This document shows, one piece after another, positions 8,752 through 17,014 of a stretch of DNA of 64,000 bases (position 1 is its first letter; every line of letters begins with the position of its first letter). Position numbers and translations under genes: made by a program. Below the pieces are notes generated by a model that saw only the letters and a program-made list of their open reading frames with translations, made no database searches and was not told the DNA's origin. Source of the DNA: Flavobacterium sp. ALD4. GTDB taxonomy: Bacteria > Bacteroidota > Bacteroidia > Flavobacteriales > Flavobacteriaceae. The stretch covers positions 1 through 64,000 of the forward strand of contig NZ_PJBJ01000024.1 in NCBI RefSeq assembly GCF_002836475.1. The letters run 5' to 3'.

Positions 8752-9462
8752 ATGAATTCAAAATATCAAAAAGAAATCGCGAACGATGTCGTTCATCATT
8801 TAGAATATAATGCGGAGAGATCGCATTTGATTATTCCTGAATATGGTCGTCATTTACAAAAACTTATTGAACAGGCAATTGCTATTGAGGATGTTGAAGA
8901 GCGAAATAAAGCTGCAAAGTACATCATTCAAGTAATGGGTAGTTTAAATCCCCATCTGCGTGACGTTTTGGACTTTCAACATAAATTATGGGACCAACTT
9001 TTTATCATGTCCGATTTTAAATTGGATGTAGACTCACCATACCCAATACCTTCGCGCGAAGTGTTACAGCTGAGACCGGACGTTTTAGAGTACCCTCAGA
9101 ATTTTCCAAAATACAGGTATTATGGTAATAACATTAAGTACATGATTGATGTTGCCAATAAGTGGGATGAGGGTGACATGAAAAATGCGCTCGTTAAAGT
9201 GATTGCAAATCACATGAAAAAGTCCTATTTAAGTTGGAACAAAGACACTGTTAAAGATGACGTGATTTTTGAGCATTTATACGAACTTTCGGATGGTAAA
9301 TTAAACTTGACTCAAGGTACGGAGGAACTTATCAGTACGACGGATTTGTTGCGAACAAACAAACGAATATCCAATAAAATTTTGCCGGCCGGGCAACCGA
9401 AAATACAAAGCAATAAAAACGTAAAAACCGGCAAATCAAAAACGTATACAAAAAATAAATAA
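8752..9462 (+). CDS. DUF4290 family protein
   Basis: A conserved Bacteroidota protein of unknown function, 236 residues from the ATG at 8752. An in-frame ATG at 8695 would add 19 residues (MFCPFFKSGCN...) that do not look conserved, so 8752 is preferred. Visible features: YQKEIANDVVHHLEYNAERSHLIIPEYGRHLQKLIEQAI near the N-terminus, a central KYRYYGNNIKYMIDVANKW, and a Lys-rich, low-complexity C-terminal tail. It lies just upstream of murA with a 100-bp gap, an arrangement common in flavobacteria, so co-expression with cell-wall synthesis is possible. Confidence 0.8.
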   Translation: MNSKYQKEIANDVVHHLEYNAERSHLIIPEYGRHLQKLIEQAIAIEDVEERNKAAKYIIQVMGSLNPHLRDVLDFQHKLWDQLFIMSDFKLDVDSPYPIPSREVLQLRPDVLEYPQNFPKYRYYGNNIKYMIDVANKWDEGDMKNALVKVIANHMKKSYLSWNKDTVKDDVIFEHLYELSDGKLNLTQGTEELISTTDLLRTNKRISNKILPAGQPKIQSNKNVKTGKSKTYTKNK

Positions 9463-9564
9463 TAATTAGAAATAGTGATGTCTTTAGAGGATACGGATTG
9501 TGGATTAATTTTCTACTGTCATCGTATTTTTTTAAATGAATTACATAAATAGTACTACAATCAT

Positions 9565-10878
9565 ATGGGAATTTTCAAAATAGAAGGAGGTATTCGTTTA
9601 AAAGGAGAAATCACTCCGCAAGGTGCGAAAAACGAGGCGTTACAAATTTTATGTGCTGTTCTTTTAACTACTGAAAAAGTAATAATTAACAACATTCCTG
9701 ATATTATTGATATCAATAAGTTGATTACACTTTTAGGGAATTTAGGTGTAAAAATTCAAAAAAACGGTCCTGGATCCTATACTTTTCAGGCAGATGATGT
9801 CAATATAGGCTATTTAGAAACGGAAGCTTTTAAGAAAGAAGGTGGTTCATTGCGTGGTTCTATTATGATTGTCGGGCCGCTTTTAGCCCGCTTCGGTAAA
9901 GGGTATATTCCGAAACCTGGTGGTGATAAAATTGGAAGAAGAAGATTAGATACACACTTTGAAGGGTTTATTAACTTAGGTGCGAAATTCCGTTATAACA
10001 GAGAAGACCATTTTTATGGAGTGGAAGCTCCAAAAGGATTGACAGGAGCTGATATGTTGTTGGATGAAGCGTCTGTAACCGGAACGGCTAACATTGTTAT
10101 GGCTGCTGTTTTAGCAAAAGGAAAAACAACGGTTTATAATGCTGCTTGTGAGCCTTATTTGCAACAATTGTGTAAGATGTTGAACAGTATGGGTGCCAAA
10201 ATCACCGGAGTGGGGTCAAACTTGTTGGTAATCGAAGGAGTCAAAAGTCTTAGTGGATGCGAACACCGGATTTTACCTGATATGATTGAAATTGGTAGTT
10301 GGATTGGACTGGCAGCGATGACCAGAAGTGAAATTACAATCAAAGATGTCAGTTGGGATAACTTAGGTGTCATTCCAAGTACATTTAGAAAAATTGGTAT
10401 TACATTCGAGCGTAGGGGAGATGATATTTATATTCCAGCTCATGAGGATGGGTACGAAATTAAAACAGATATTGACGGTTCGATTCTTACCGTTGCAGAT
10501 GCTCCGTGGCCAGGGTTTACCCCTGATTTATTGAGTATCGTTTTGGTTGTGGCAACGCAAGCCAAAGGGGACGTTTTGATACACCAAAAAATGTTTGAAA
10601 GCCGATTGTTCTTCGTTGATAAATTGATTGATATGGGTGCGAAAATAATGTTATGTGACCCACACAGAGCGGTAGTTATGGGACATGATTTTCAGTCACA
10701 ATTGAAAGCGACGACTATGTCTTCACCTGATATTCGTGCGGGTATTTCTTTGTTGATTGCAGCGCTTTCGGCTAAAGGAACAAGTACCATACAAAACATT
10801 GAGCAAATTGATCGTGGTTATGAAAGAATTGATGAACGATTAAGAGCTATTGGAGCGAATATTGTTCGTGTTGAATAA
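9565..10878 (+). CDS. murA: UDP-N-acetylglucosamine 1-carboxyvinyltransferase with Asp in place of the catalytic Cys
   Basis: Performs the first committed step of peptidoglycan synthesis, transfer of enolpyruvate from PEP to UDP-GlcNAc. 437 residues forming two EPSP-synthase-like domains. The conserved Lys is K22 in GAKNEAL, and the substrate-binding WPGFTPDL segment is present. The loop that carries Cys115 in E. coli reads PKPGGDKIGRRRLD here, so residue 121 is Asp (codon GAT at 9925-9927). The same replacement in mycobacteria, Chlamydia and Borrelia leaves the enzyme active but insensitive to fosfomycin. Confidence 0.97.
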   Translation: MGIFKIEGGIRLKGEITPQGAKNEALQILCAVLLTTEKVIINNIPDIIDINKLITLLGNLGVKIQKNGPGSYTFQADDVNIGYLETEAFKKEGGSLRGSIMIVGPLLARFGKGYIPKPGGDKIGRRRLDTHFEGFINLGAKFRYNREDHFYGVEAPKGLTGADMLLDEASVTGTANIVMAAVLAKGKTTVYNAACEPYLQQLCKMLNSMGAKITGVGSNLLVIEGVKSLSGCEHRILPDMIEIGSWIGLAAMTRSEITIKDVSWDNLGVIPSTFRKIGITFERRGDDIYIPAHEDGYEIKTDIDGSILTVADAPWPGFTPDLLSIVLVVATQAKGDVLIHQKMFESRLFFVDKLIDMGAKIMLCDPHRAVVMGHDFQSQLKATTMSSPDIRAGISLLIAALSAKGTSTIQNIEQIDRGYERIDERLRAIGANIVRVE

Positions 10879-10896
10879 AAAACGTAACAACAAGTA

Positions 10897-11766
10897 ATGA
10901 CGAATGAACAAACTGCTATAAAAGCAACTTATTTTAGTATCATTGGAAATACCTGCTTAGCCCTTATTAAAGGGATGGCAGGTTTTTTTGGCAATTCATA
11001 TGCCTTGATTGCCGATGCGATTGAGTCCACCACAGATATTTTCGCGTCCTTTTTAGTATTGTTCGGTATCAAATATTCTAATAGACCAGCGGATAAAAAC
11101 CATCCCTACGGACACGGTCGCGCAGAGCCTTTAATCACGTTTATAGTGGTTGGTTTTTTAATCACTTCAGCTACCATTATTGCTTATGAGAGTATTTCAA
11201 ATATTCAAACAGCACATGATTTACCTAAACCCTGGACACTTCTAGTTCTGGGAGCAATAATTATATGGAAAGAATATTCTTTTCGCTTAGTTATAAGAAG
11301 GAGTTTGGAAACCAATAGTTCGTCATTAAAAGCGGATGCTTGGCATCATAGGAGTGATGCAATTACTTCTGTCGCAGCATTCATAGGAATTTCTGTCGCT
11401 CTACTATTAGGAAAAGGATATGAGTCTGCGGATGATTGGGCGGCACTTTTTGCTTCGGGATTTATTCTGTTCAATGCGTATCTTATTTTTAGGCCTGCAC
11501 TTGGTGAAATAATGGATGAACATGTATATGATGGATTAATTGAAAATATAAGAGAAGTGTCGCATCAAGTGGAAGGAATTATTGATACTGAAAAATGTTT
11601 CATCAGAAAAGCAGGTATGAAATATCACGTAGACCTTCATGCAATTGTGAATGCGACTATTACCGTAAAGGAAGGGCACGATTTAGCGCATAAACTAAAG
11701 GATAGGTTACAAAAGGAGCTCCCTGAATTGGGACATGTGTTGATACATGTGGAGCCTCATAAGTAG
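10897..11766 (+). CDS. Cation diffusion facilitator family transporter
   Basis: A proton-coupled exporter of divalent metals (Zn, Fe, Co or Mn). 289 residues with about five to six membrane segments in the first 200 residues. The metal-site motifs are IADAIESTTDIFASF in TM2, the loop NHPYGHGRAEPLITF, and ADAWHHRSDAITSVAAF in TM5. The cytoplasmic C-terminal domain (from about residue 210) ends with KYHVDLHAIVNATITVKEGHDLAHKLKDRL and HVEPHK, typical of CDF metal-binding tails. It follows murA by 18 bp and is probably co-transcribed. Confidence 0.9.
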   Translation: MTNEQTAIKATYFSIIGNTCLALIKGMAGFFGNSYALIADAIESTTDIFASFLVLFGIKYSNRPADKNHPYGHGRAEPLITFIVVGFLITSATIIAYESISNIQTAHDLPKPWTLLVLGAIIIWKEYSFRLVIRRSLETNSSSLKADAWHHRSDAITSVAAFIGISVALLLGKGYESADDWAALFASGFILFNAYLIFRPALGEIMDEHVYDGLIENIREVSHQVEGIIDTEKCFIRKAGMKYHVDLHAIVNATITVKEGHDLAHKLKDRLQKELPELGHVLIHVEPHK

Positions 11767-11790
11767 CATTGAAAATAGAAAAATATATTA

Positions 11791-11826
11791 AAAAAGGAGT
11801 CAGATTAAATAATCTAACTCCTTTTT
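11791..11826. terminator. Bidirectional terminator between the CDF transporter and aroQ
   Basis: Stem AAAAAGGAGT / ACTCCTTTTT extended by AGATT / AATCT, with A- and T-runs on both sides. It serves the converging genes on each side. Confidence 0.85.
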
Positions 11827-11852
11827 TATTTGCTATAATTTCTAGGTAGCAA

Positions 11853-12269
11853 TTATTTTATAAACGATACTAAAGCTAATTCGTAGCTTTGTAACCCAAA
11901 CCCTAATATAACTCCTTTGGCATTTCCTGAAATATAAGATTGATGTCTGAAACTTTCACGTGAGTAGGTATTTGAAATATGCACTTCAATAACGGGAGTG
12001 GTGATTGCTTTAATGGCGTCCCCAATAGCAATCGAAGTATGTGTATAGGCACCAGCGTTTAAAATGATTCCATCAGTAGAAAATCCCAGTGCCTGAATTT
12101 TATCAATTAGTTCCCCTTCGATGTTACTTTGAAAATAAGAAATTTCAATTTCAGGATATTTATCTCTAATAATAGAAAAGTAATTTTCAAAGGTTTGATT
12201 TCCATAAACTTCGGGTTCTCTTATACCCAGTAAATTCAAGTTAGGTCCATTGATAATGCAAATTTTCAT
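11853..12269 (-). CDS. aroQ: 3-dehydroquinate dehydratase, type II
   Basis: Shikimate-pathway enzyme converting 3-dehydroquinate to 3-dehydroshikimate. 138 residues, slightly shorter than average. Conserved blocks are INGPNLNLLGIREPEVYG (with the flexible-lid Arg and the catalytic Tyr of the VYG), ILNAGAYTHTSIAIGDAI, and EVHISNTYSRESFRHQSYIS, which carries the catalytic His. It is preceded by a terminator of the upstream porin gene and so has its own promoter. Confidence 0.95.
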   Translation of the reverse strand: MKICIINGPNLNLLGIREPEVYGNQTFENYFSIIRDKYPEIEISYFQSNIEGELIDKIQALGFSTDGIILNAGAYTHTSIAIGDAIKAITTPVIEVHISNTYSRESFRHQSYISGNAKGVILGFGLQSYELALVSFIK

Positions 12270-12293
12270 ATTTGATATTTTTGTAAAAATAAA

Positions 12294-12321
12294 AAAACCG
12301 TTCCAATTAAAGAGCGGTTTT
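12294..12321 (-). terminator. Terminator of the porin-family gene
   Basis: AAAACCG / CGGTTTT stem, extended by short GAA/CTC-side pairing, with the T-run on the minus strand from the A-run before 12294. It lies 24 bp beyond the stop codon at 12345. Confidence 0.75.
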
Positions 12322-12344
12322 AATAAAATTAGTTTTTTATTCTT

Positions 12345-12887
12345 TTAGAATAAGAATCCGGCGGAAACTTGAACTACTGAGTTTTTAGTTTGAGCATTTG
12401 TTGAAACATCGGTTAATCCTAAACTGTAACGACCTTCGATAAAGAAACTCTTTGTGATTTTAAGTCCTAATCCTGCATTTGCCGCAAAATCAAACGTATT
12501 GGCGTCTTTGACATCAAAATTATTTCTTTCACTTAATAAAAAGGAAGCCTGTGGACCAAGTTCAAGGCTGACTGCTCTATTCAAATAAATTTTTGCCATG
12601 ACGGGAATAGCTAAATATCCCAATTCATTTCTAAATTCTTCGACGGCATTTTTGTAGGTAGCCCCTTGTGTAGAGTACAATAATTCAGGTTGGATAGAGA
12701 AACTGTCCACCAGCTTTATTTCGGCAACTAGGCCTGCATGATAACTTGTTATAGCATCAAATTGCATATCTGAACCTGAATAATTGGAGTAATTTAACCC
12801 CCCTTTAATTCCAAATTTAACTAATTGTGCCTGAACGGAGGTAGACATAGCTAATAAAACTACGGCAGCCAAAATTGTTTTTTTCAT
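12345..12887 (-). CDS. Outer-membrane beta-barrel (porin-family) protein
   Basis: 180 residues. A signal peptide (MKKTILAAVVLLAMSTSVQAQ) is followed by LVKFGIKGGLNYSNYSG, the standard opening of the OMP_b-brl/PorT-like eight-stranded barrel of Bacteroidota, and strands alternating with turns to the last residue, a Phe (SAGFLF), which is the usual outer-membrane insertion signal. The role is unknown. A degraded relative lies on the other side of the next intergenic region (13227-13355). Confidence 0.85.
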   Translation of the reverse strand: MKKTILAAVVLLAMSTSVQAQLVKFGIKGGLNYSNYSGSDMQFDAITSYHAGLVAEIKLVDSFSIQPELLYSTQGATYKNAVEEFRNELGYLAIPVMAKIYLNRAVSLELGPQASFLLSERNNFDVKDANTFDFAANAGLGLKITKSFFIEGRYSLGLTDVSTNAQTKNSVVQVSAGFLF

Positions 12888-13226
12888 AAAATTGTATTTA
12901 ATAATAGTTTCTAATTTGAAGCTGCAATTGATAACACTTTAATAGTGTAAATATTGCGTTTCACTTTTCTTATTTTTTTGTATTGTTATAACCCTTTCGA
13001 TTAATCAAATACTGCGCCGTAAATTAAGAGTCAGGCTTTATGTCGGTTGTGAAAAGGCAATAGGAGCAACGGATAGATACGAATTATGTAGGGTCAAAAC
13101 ATTTTTTTTTATGTTGTAAATTTTAAATCATTGATAATTAGTCAAAGTAGTTAGTAAAAAAAATATTATTTTGACAATCTTATTTTGTCTGCTATAAATT
13201 TAAGATACGATAAGCTAAATAAAACT
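12888..13226. other. Intergenic region, no intact gene
   Basis: About 340 bp of AT-rich sequence holding the divergent promoter area of the porin gene. No open frame of protein character was found here; the decayed porin fragment begins at its right end. Confidence 0.5.
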
Positions 13227-13355
13227 TTACAGACATTGGTGATTTTTCTTTTGGGACTTGTGGGTGTTCAAGAAAAAGCAGATCTGTCTTTTGTAGTTAA
13301 AGTGGGTTTAAATAGTATGGACATCAGAAAAGTTGATGGTTCAAAAACAGGGTAG
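13227..13355 (+). pseudogene. Fragment of a second porin-family gene
   Basis: A 42-codon open stretch without a start codon reads LQTLVIFLLGLVGVQEKADL and then SFVVKVGLNSMDIRKVDGSKTG followed by TAG. It looks like a signal peptide end followed by the first barrel strand (compare VKFGIKGGLNYSNYSG of the intact neighbour on the other strand). The rest of the gene is missing. I infer a decayed paralogue. Confidence 0.4.
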
Positions 13356-13449
13356 GGTGTCAACATTTTAATTTGTAGAAAAAAAATATTTTTAAAGTAG
13401 CGCTTTTAGCTTGGTTTTTTTATGTCTAAAAAAGGCTTTACTTTGTAAG

Positions 13450-14352
13450 ATGAATTGGAGTTCATATATCAAAAGTTATCAGTCCTATTTAAAAATCGAG
13501 CGAGGTTTGTCAAAGAATACGATAGAAAATTATTCTTTCGATATCGAACGGCTGTGCTTATTTCTTAGTGAAAATAAAATTGATATTTCGCCACTTAAGA
13601 TCGAGGAAGAAATAATTCAACAATTTATATATGCAGTGTCAAGTCAGGTTAATCCACGCTCTCAAGCGCGGATTATATCAGGTCTTAAAAGCTTCTTCGG
13701 TTATTTGATTTTTGAAGATTTTCGACTCGACAACCCTTTAGAGCTGATTGAATCACCCAAAACGGGTCGAAAGTTACCTGATACGTTATCCATTGATGAA
13801 ATTGATTTGTTGATCAAGGCAATTGACTTGACTTCAAATGAAGGGGAGCGCAATCGCGCGATGTTAGAAACCCTTTACGGTTGCGGACTCCGAGTTTCAG
13901 AATTGGTATCTTTAAAAATTTCCGATTTGTTCTTTGAGGAGGGATTTATTAAAGTCACAGGGAAAGGAAATAAGCAACGTTTTGTGCCTATCGGCATAGT
14001 AGCTCAAAAATACATCCAGATCTATAAAAGCACCATTAGAATTCATCTGAACGTAAAGAAAGAGCATGGTGATGTTTTATTTTTGAATAGGAGAGGAAGC
14101 CAACTCACAAGAGCGATGGTTTTTACGATCATCAAAGATTTAGCGGTTAAAATAGAGTTGCATAAAAAGATTAGTCCACATACCTTTCGTCATTCTTTTG
14201 CGACACATCTTCTTCAAAATGGTGCAGACTTGCGTTCCATTCAATTGATGCTAGGACATGAATCGATTACTACAACAGAGATCTATTTACACTTGGATCG
14301 GAAGTTTTTAACAGAAGTGATTAATACTTTTCATCCTCGAAAGAGTTCTTGA
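13450..14352 (+). CDS. xerD: Tyrosine recombinase of the XerC/XerD type
   Basis: Site-specific recombinase resolving chromosome dimers. The N-terminal SAM-like core-binding domain (residues about 1-90) begins WSSYIKSYQSYLKIERGLSKNTIENY. The catalytic residues are Arg in LYGCGLRVSEL, Lys in TGKGNKQRFVP, HxxR in SPHTFRHSFATHLL, His in LMLGHESITTT, and Tyr in TEIYLHLD. The ATG at 13450 (300 residues) gives the standard N-terminus; an upstream in-frame ATG at 13411 would add an unlikely 13 residues. No mobile element surrounds it, which supports a housekeeping Xer role. Confidence 0.93.
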   Translation: MNWSSYIKSYQSYLKIERGLSKNTIENYSFDIERLCLFLSENKIDISPLKIEEEIIQQFIYAVSSQVNPRSQARIISGLKSFFGYLIFEDFRLDNPLELIESPKTGRKLPDTLSIDEIDLLIKAIDLTSNEGERNRAMLETLYGCGLRVSELVSLKISDLFFEEGFIKVTGKGNKQRFVPIGIVAQKYIQIYKSTIRIHLNVKKEHGDVLFLNRRGSQLTRAMVFTIIKDLAVKIELHKKISPHTFRHSFATHLLQNGADLRSIQLMLGHESITTTEIYLHLDRKFLTEVINTFHPRKSS

Positions 14353-14407
14353 TTGTCTATAGAAAAATGCAGTATCGAAATACGGAATATTTACAGCAAT
14401 AAAAAAA

Positions 14408-14441
14408 AAAGACCTATTGAATCATAATTCGATAGGTCTTT
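14408..14441. terminator. Bidirectional terminator between xerD and rny
   Basis: 15-bp stem AAAGACCTATTGAAT / ATTCGATAGGTCTTT (one T-G pair), 4-base loop, preceded by a run of A and followed by T-rich DNA. Confidence 0.85.
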
Positions 14442-14450
14442 TTCTTTATT

Positions 14451-14476
14451 CCCCTCCTTCGGAGGGGCTAGGGGAA
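14451..14476. repeat. GC-rich hairpin CCCCTCCTTCGGAGGGG with trailing CTAGGGGA
   Basis: A short hairpin with a TTCG-type loop in an AT-rich intergenic region. Elements of this form are scattered between genes in many Flavobacterium genomes. Only one full copy is seen here; a partial match (GGCTAGGGGG) occurs near 26508-26517 after the phosphohexomutase gene start. Confidence 0.5.
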
Positions 14477-14479
14477 GCA

Positions 14480-16042
14480 TTATTTAGCAATATTAACTGC
14501 TCGTGTTTCTCTAATTACTGTTACTTTCACTTGACCTGGATACGTCATCTCTGTTTGAATTTTTTGTGAAATTTCAAAAGACAGAGTGGCTGCATTGTCA
14601 TCAGACACTTTTTCGCTTTCTACAATAACTCTTAGTTCTCTACCAGCTTGAATCGCATAAGCGTTTTTAACACCAGTGAATCCGTAAGCTACTTCTTCTA
14701 AGTCTTTCAGACGTTGGATATAAGAATCTAATACTTGTCTTCTTGCACCCGGTCTAGCGCCTGAAATGGCATCACAAACCTGAATTATTGGCGACAATAA
14801 GGATTTCATTTCTATCTCATCATGGTGAGCTCCGATAGCATTACATACTTCTTCTTTTTCACCATATTTTTCAGCCCATTGCATACCTAATAAAGCGTGA
14901 GGTAAATCGCTTTCTGCATCTGGTACTTTACCGATATCATGCAATAAACCAGCTCTTTTGGCTAATTTTACATTCAGTCCTAGTTCAGCTGCCATGATTC
15001 CACAAAGTTTAGAAACTTCACGGGAGTGTTGCAATAAATTTTGTCCGTAAGAAGAACGGTATTTCATACGTCCCACTACTTTTATTAATTCAGGGTGTAA
15101 TCCATGAATTCCTAAATCGATAACAGTACGTTTTCCAACTTCTATAATTTCATCGTCAATTTGCTTAGCTGTTTTTGCAACAACCTCTTCAATACGGGCA
15201 GGGTGAATACGACCGTCCGTTACCAGTTTATGTAGAGCCAAACGTGCGATTTCTCTGCGTACTGGATCAAAACAAGAAAGAATAATAGCTTCCGGTGTAT
15301 CGTCTACAATGATTTCCACTCCCGTTGCTGCTTCGAGTGCTCTAATGTTTCGCCCTTCACGACCAATAATCCTACCTTTAACATCATCAGATTCTATGTT
15401 GAATACAGATACACAGTTTTCTACCGCTTCTTCTGTTCCAACTCTTTGAATGGTGTTGATAATGATTTTTTTAGCTTCTTGTTGTGCCGTTAGCTTAGCC
15501 TCTTCAATTGTATCTTGAATATGAGACATCGCTTTTGTCTTCGCTTCTGCTTTCAAACCTTCTACTAATTGCTCTTTAGCATCTTCTGCAGATAAGCCGG
15601 AAATTACTTCAAGTTGTTGTAATTGGCTTTTGTGCAATTTATCGACCTCTATTTGTCTTTTGTCTAGAACCTCAATTTTAGAGGTGTATTCAGTCGTTTT
15701 TGCTTCAAAATCGTCATTGACTTTCTTAACCTTGGATAATTCGTTAGAAACCTGAGATTCCTTGTCTCTGATTCTTTTTTCAACTTCAGCTACTTTCTTG
15801 TCTCTACCCAGAATTACTTGTTCGTGTTCTGATTTAAGTTCAATAAATTTCTCTTTTGCCTGAAGGATTTTATCTTTCTTTATGTTCTCAGCTTCAAGGT
15901 TGGCATCTTTTAAGATTGATGAAGCTTCTTTTTTTGCGTTTTTAATAAGATTAGAAATATTGCTTTTTTCTATAATTTTAGCGATTCCAAAACCCGCTGC
16001 AATACCTATAATTCCTGAAATAACGATCGTTAATATGTCCAT
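14480..16042 (-). CDS. rny: Ribonuclease Y
   Basis: A membrane-anchored endoribonuclease that starts mRNA decay. 520 residues: an N-terminal membrane anchor ([21 protein letters not shown]), a long charged coiled coil (about residues 25-200), a KH RNA-binding domain around [31 protein letters not shown], then an HD phosphohydrolase domain with [11 protein letters not shown] and IGAHHDEIE, and a conserved C-terminal domain ([20 protein letters not shown]). Complete and normal in length. It lies downstream of 6S RNA and zapA on the same strand. Confidence 0.97.
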   Translation of the reverse strand: MDILTIVISGIIGIAAGFGIAKIIEKSNISNLIKNAKKEASSILKDANLEAENIKKDKILQAKEKFIELKSEHEQVILGRDKKVAEVEKRIRDKESQVSNELSKVKKVNDDFEAKTTEYTSKIEVLDKRQIEVDKLHKSQLQQLEVISGLSAEDAKEQLVEGLKAEAKTKAMSHIQDTIEEAKLTAQQEAKKIIINTIQRVGTEEAVENCVSVFNIESDDVKGRIIGREGRNIRALEAATGVEIIVDDTPEAIILSCFDPVRREIARLALHKLVTDGRIHPARIEEVVAKTAKQIDDEIIEVGKRTVIDLGIHGLHPELIKVVGRMKYRSSYGQNLLQHSREVSKLCGIMAAELGLNVKLAKRAGLLHDIGKVPDAESDLPHALLGMQWAEKYGEKEEVCNAIGAHHDEIEMKSLLSPIIQVCDAISGARPGARRQVLDSYIQRLKDLEEVAYGFTGVKNAYAIQAGRELRVIVESEKVSDDNAATLSFEISQKIQTEMTYPGQVKVTVIRETRAVNIAK

Positions 16043-16068
16043 GTTTGTTAAAATTTATATATAAAAAA

Positions 16069-16225
16069 GCCTACATTAAGTTGTCTGAATAAACTCGAAA
16101 TTGACAAGTTTTGAGCTAACTCACTGTTCAAGTTTCCTCGCCTAGGCGTGGCATGCTTTAGTAGTGATGATTTGCTCATTCTAAATTATTAGTGTTGAGT
16201 TTACCAAATGTGAACTAATGTAGGC
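16069..16225 (-). ncRNA. ssrS: 6S RNA (ssrS), flavobacterial type
   Basis: On the minus strand a 157-nt segment begins GCCTACATTA and ends TAATGTAGGC, a perfect 10-bp closing stem. It is followed at once by six T (the A-run at 16063-16068), so it ends like a terminated transcript. Partly paired arms surround a less paired centre, as in 6S RNA, which mimics an open promoter and sequesters RNA polymerase. It sits between zapA and rny; ssrS beside zapA is also the arrangement in E. coli. The call rests on structure and position, not on a covariance-model hit. Confidence 0.82.
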
Positions 16226-16251
16226 AGTATCTTAGTTTCTGTAAAGAACGT

Positions 16252-16545
16252 TTAATTGTCGAGATATTGATCTAAAAGCGCATTGATTTTTTTAATTCTT
16301 TCGATGGTTTCTTCACCATTGATAGAGTTGTCAATTTGTTTTTGTTCAGATTGTGAAGCAAACTGTAAAGCGCACATGGCTAAAACATCTTGTTTATCAC
16401 GAACTGCGTAATTTTCTTCAAATTGCTTCATCATCACATCAATCTTTTTAGAAGCACTTCTAAGTCCTTCTTCCTGAGCAAGTTCTACCGTTAACGGATA
16501 GACCCTGTCTGCAATTGATATTTTAATTTTTAGCTTTTCGTCCAT
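16252..16545 (-). CDS. zapA: Cell division protein ZapA
   Basis: 97 residues. The protein starts with the ZapA pattern LKIKISIADRVYPLTVELAQEEGLRSASKKID, then a long helix with ALQFASQ and a C-terminal coiled coil. ZapA cross-links FtsZ filaments at the division ring. Its ATG is 8 bp after the stop of the upstream coiled-coil gene, so the two are co-transcribed. The 6S RNA follows 26 bp downstream. Confidence 0.9.
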   Translation of the reverse strand: MDEKLKIKISIADRVYPLTVELAQEEGLRSASKKIDVMMKQFEENYAVRDKQDVLAMCALQFASQSEQKQIDNSINGEETIERIKKINALLDQYLDN

Positions 16546-16553
16546 ATGTTTTA

Positions 16554-16844
16554 CTAATCAGATAGCTGTGCTATACAGTAATCAATTTCACGAATTAATG
16601 AATTTATTTTAAGCTTCGTATCTCTTTTATTATCGTCACTGCCTAATAATGAGTTGGCAATCTTAAGTGTCTCATATTGCGATTTTAACGCTTCAATCTC
16701 ATTTGATTGAGTTTGTATGATGTGTGCAGATTTTGTTAATTCGATTTTTAATTCTTGAGTATTTTGATCTAAACGTTTTATTTTTAGAATTAGTTTTTCA
16801 ACCTTATTTTCAAGAGTATCAATTATTTCTGCAATTACACTCAT
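16554..16844 (-). CDS. Small coiled-coil protein upstream of zapA
   Basis: 96 residues, almost entirely heptad-like from residue 5 to 70 (IIDTLENKVEKLILKIKRLD, then LKIELTKSAHIIQTQSNEIEALK), followed by a short acidic linker and the conserved end KINSLIREIDYCIAQLSD. No enzymatic motif. Its position directly before zapA and its coiled-coil nature suggest a division-ring partner in the manner of ZapB, but there is no sequence proof. Confidence 0.75.
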   Translation of the reverse strand: MSVIAEIIDTLENKVEKLILKIKRLDQNTQELKIELTKSAHIIQTQSNEIEALKSQYETLKIANSLLGSDDNKRDTKLKINSLIREIDYCIAQLSD

Positions 16845-17014
16845 TTATTTATCCTATTCATTACTTAATATTACAAATTTAGTATTACTTTTTATTATTA
16901 CAATATATTATTCGTTTTTTTATTAGAAAATAATCAAAATGTTGTACTGTAATGTGTTACGAAATCTGCTCTTTTATATAAGGAGAATAAATTACTTTTT
17001 TTATCTTAGCAAAA

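Noticed and set aside
13450..14352. Recombinase as a sign of a mobile element
   Set aside because: The protein is a housekeeping XerC/D type and no attachment repeats, tRNA scar or cargo genes flank it.
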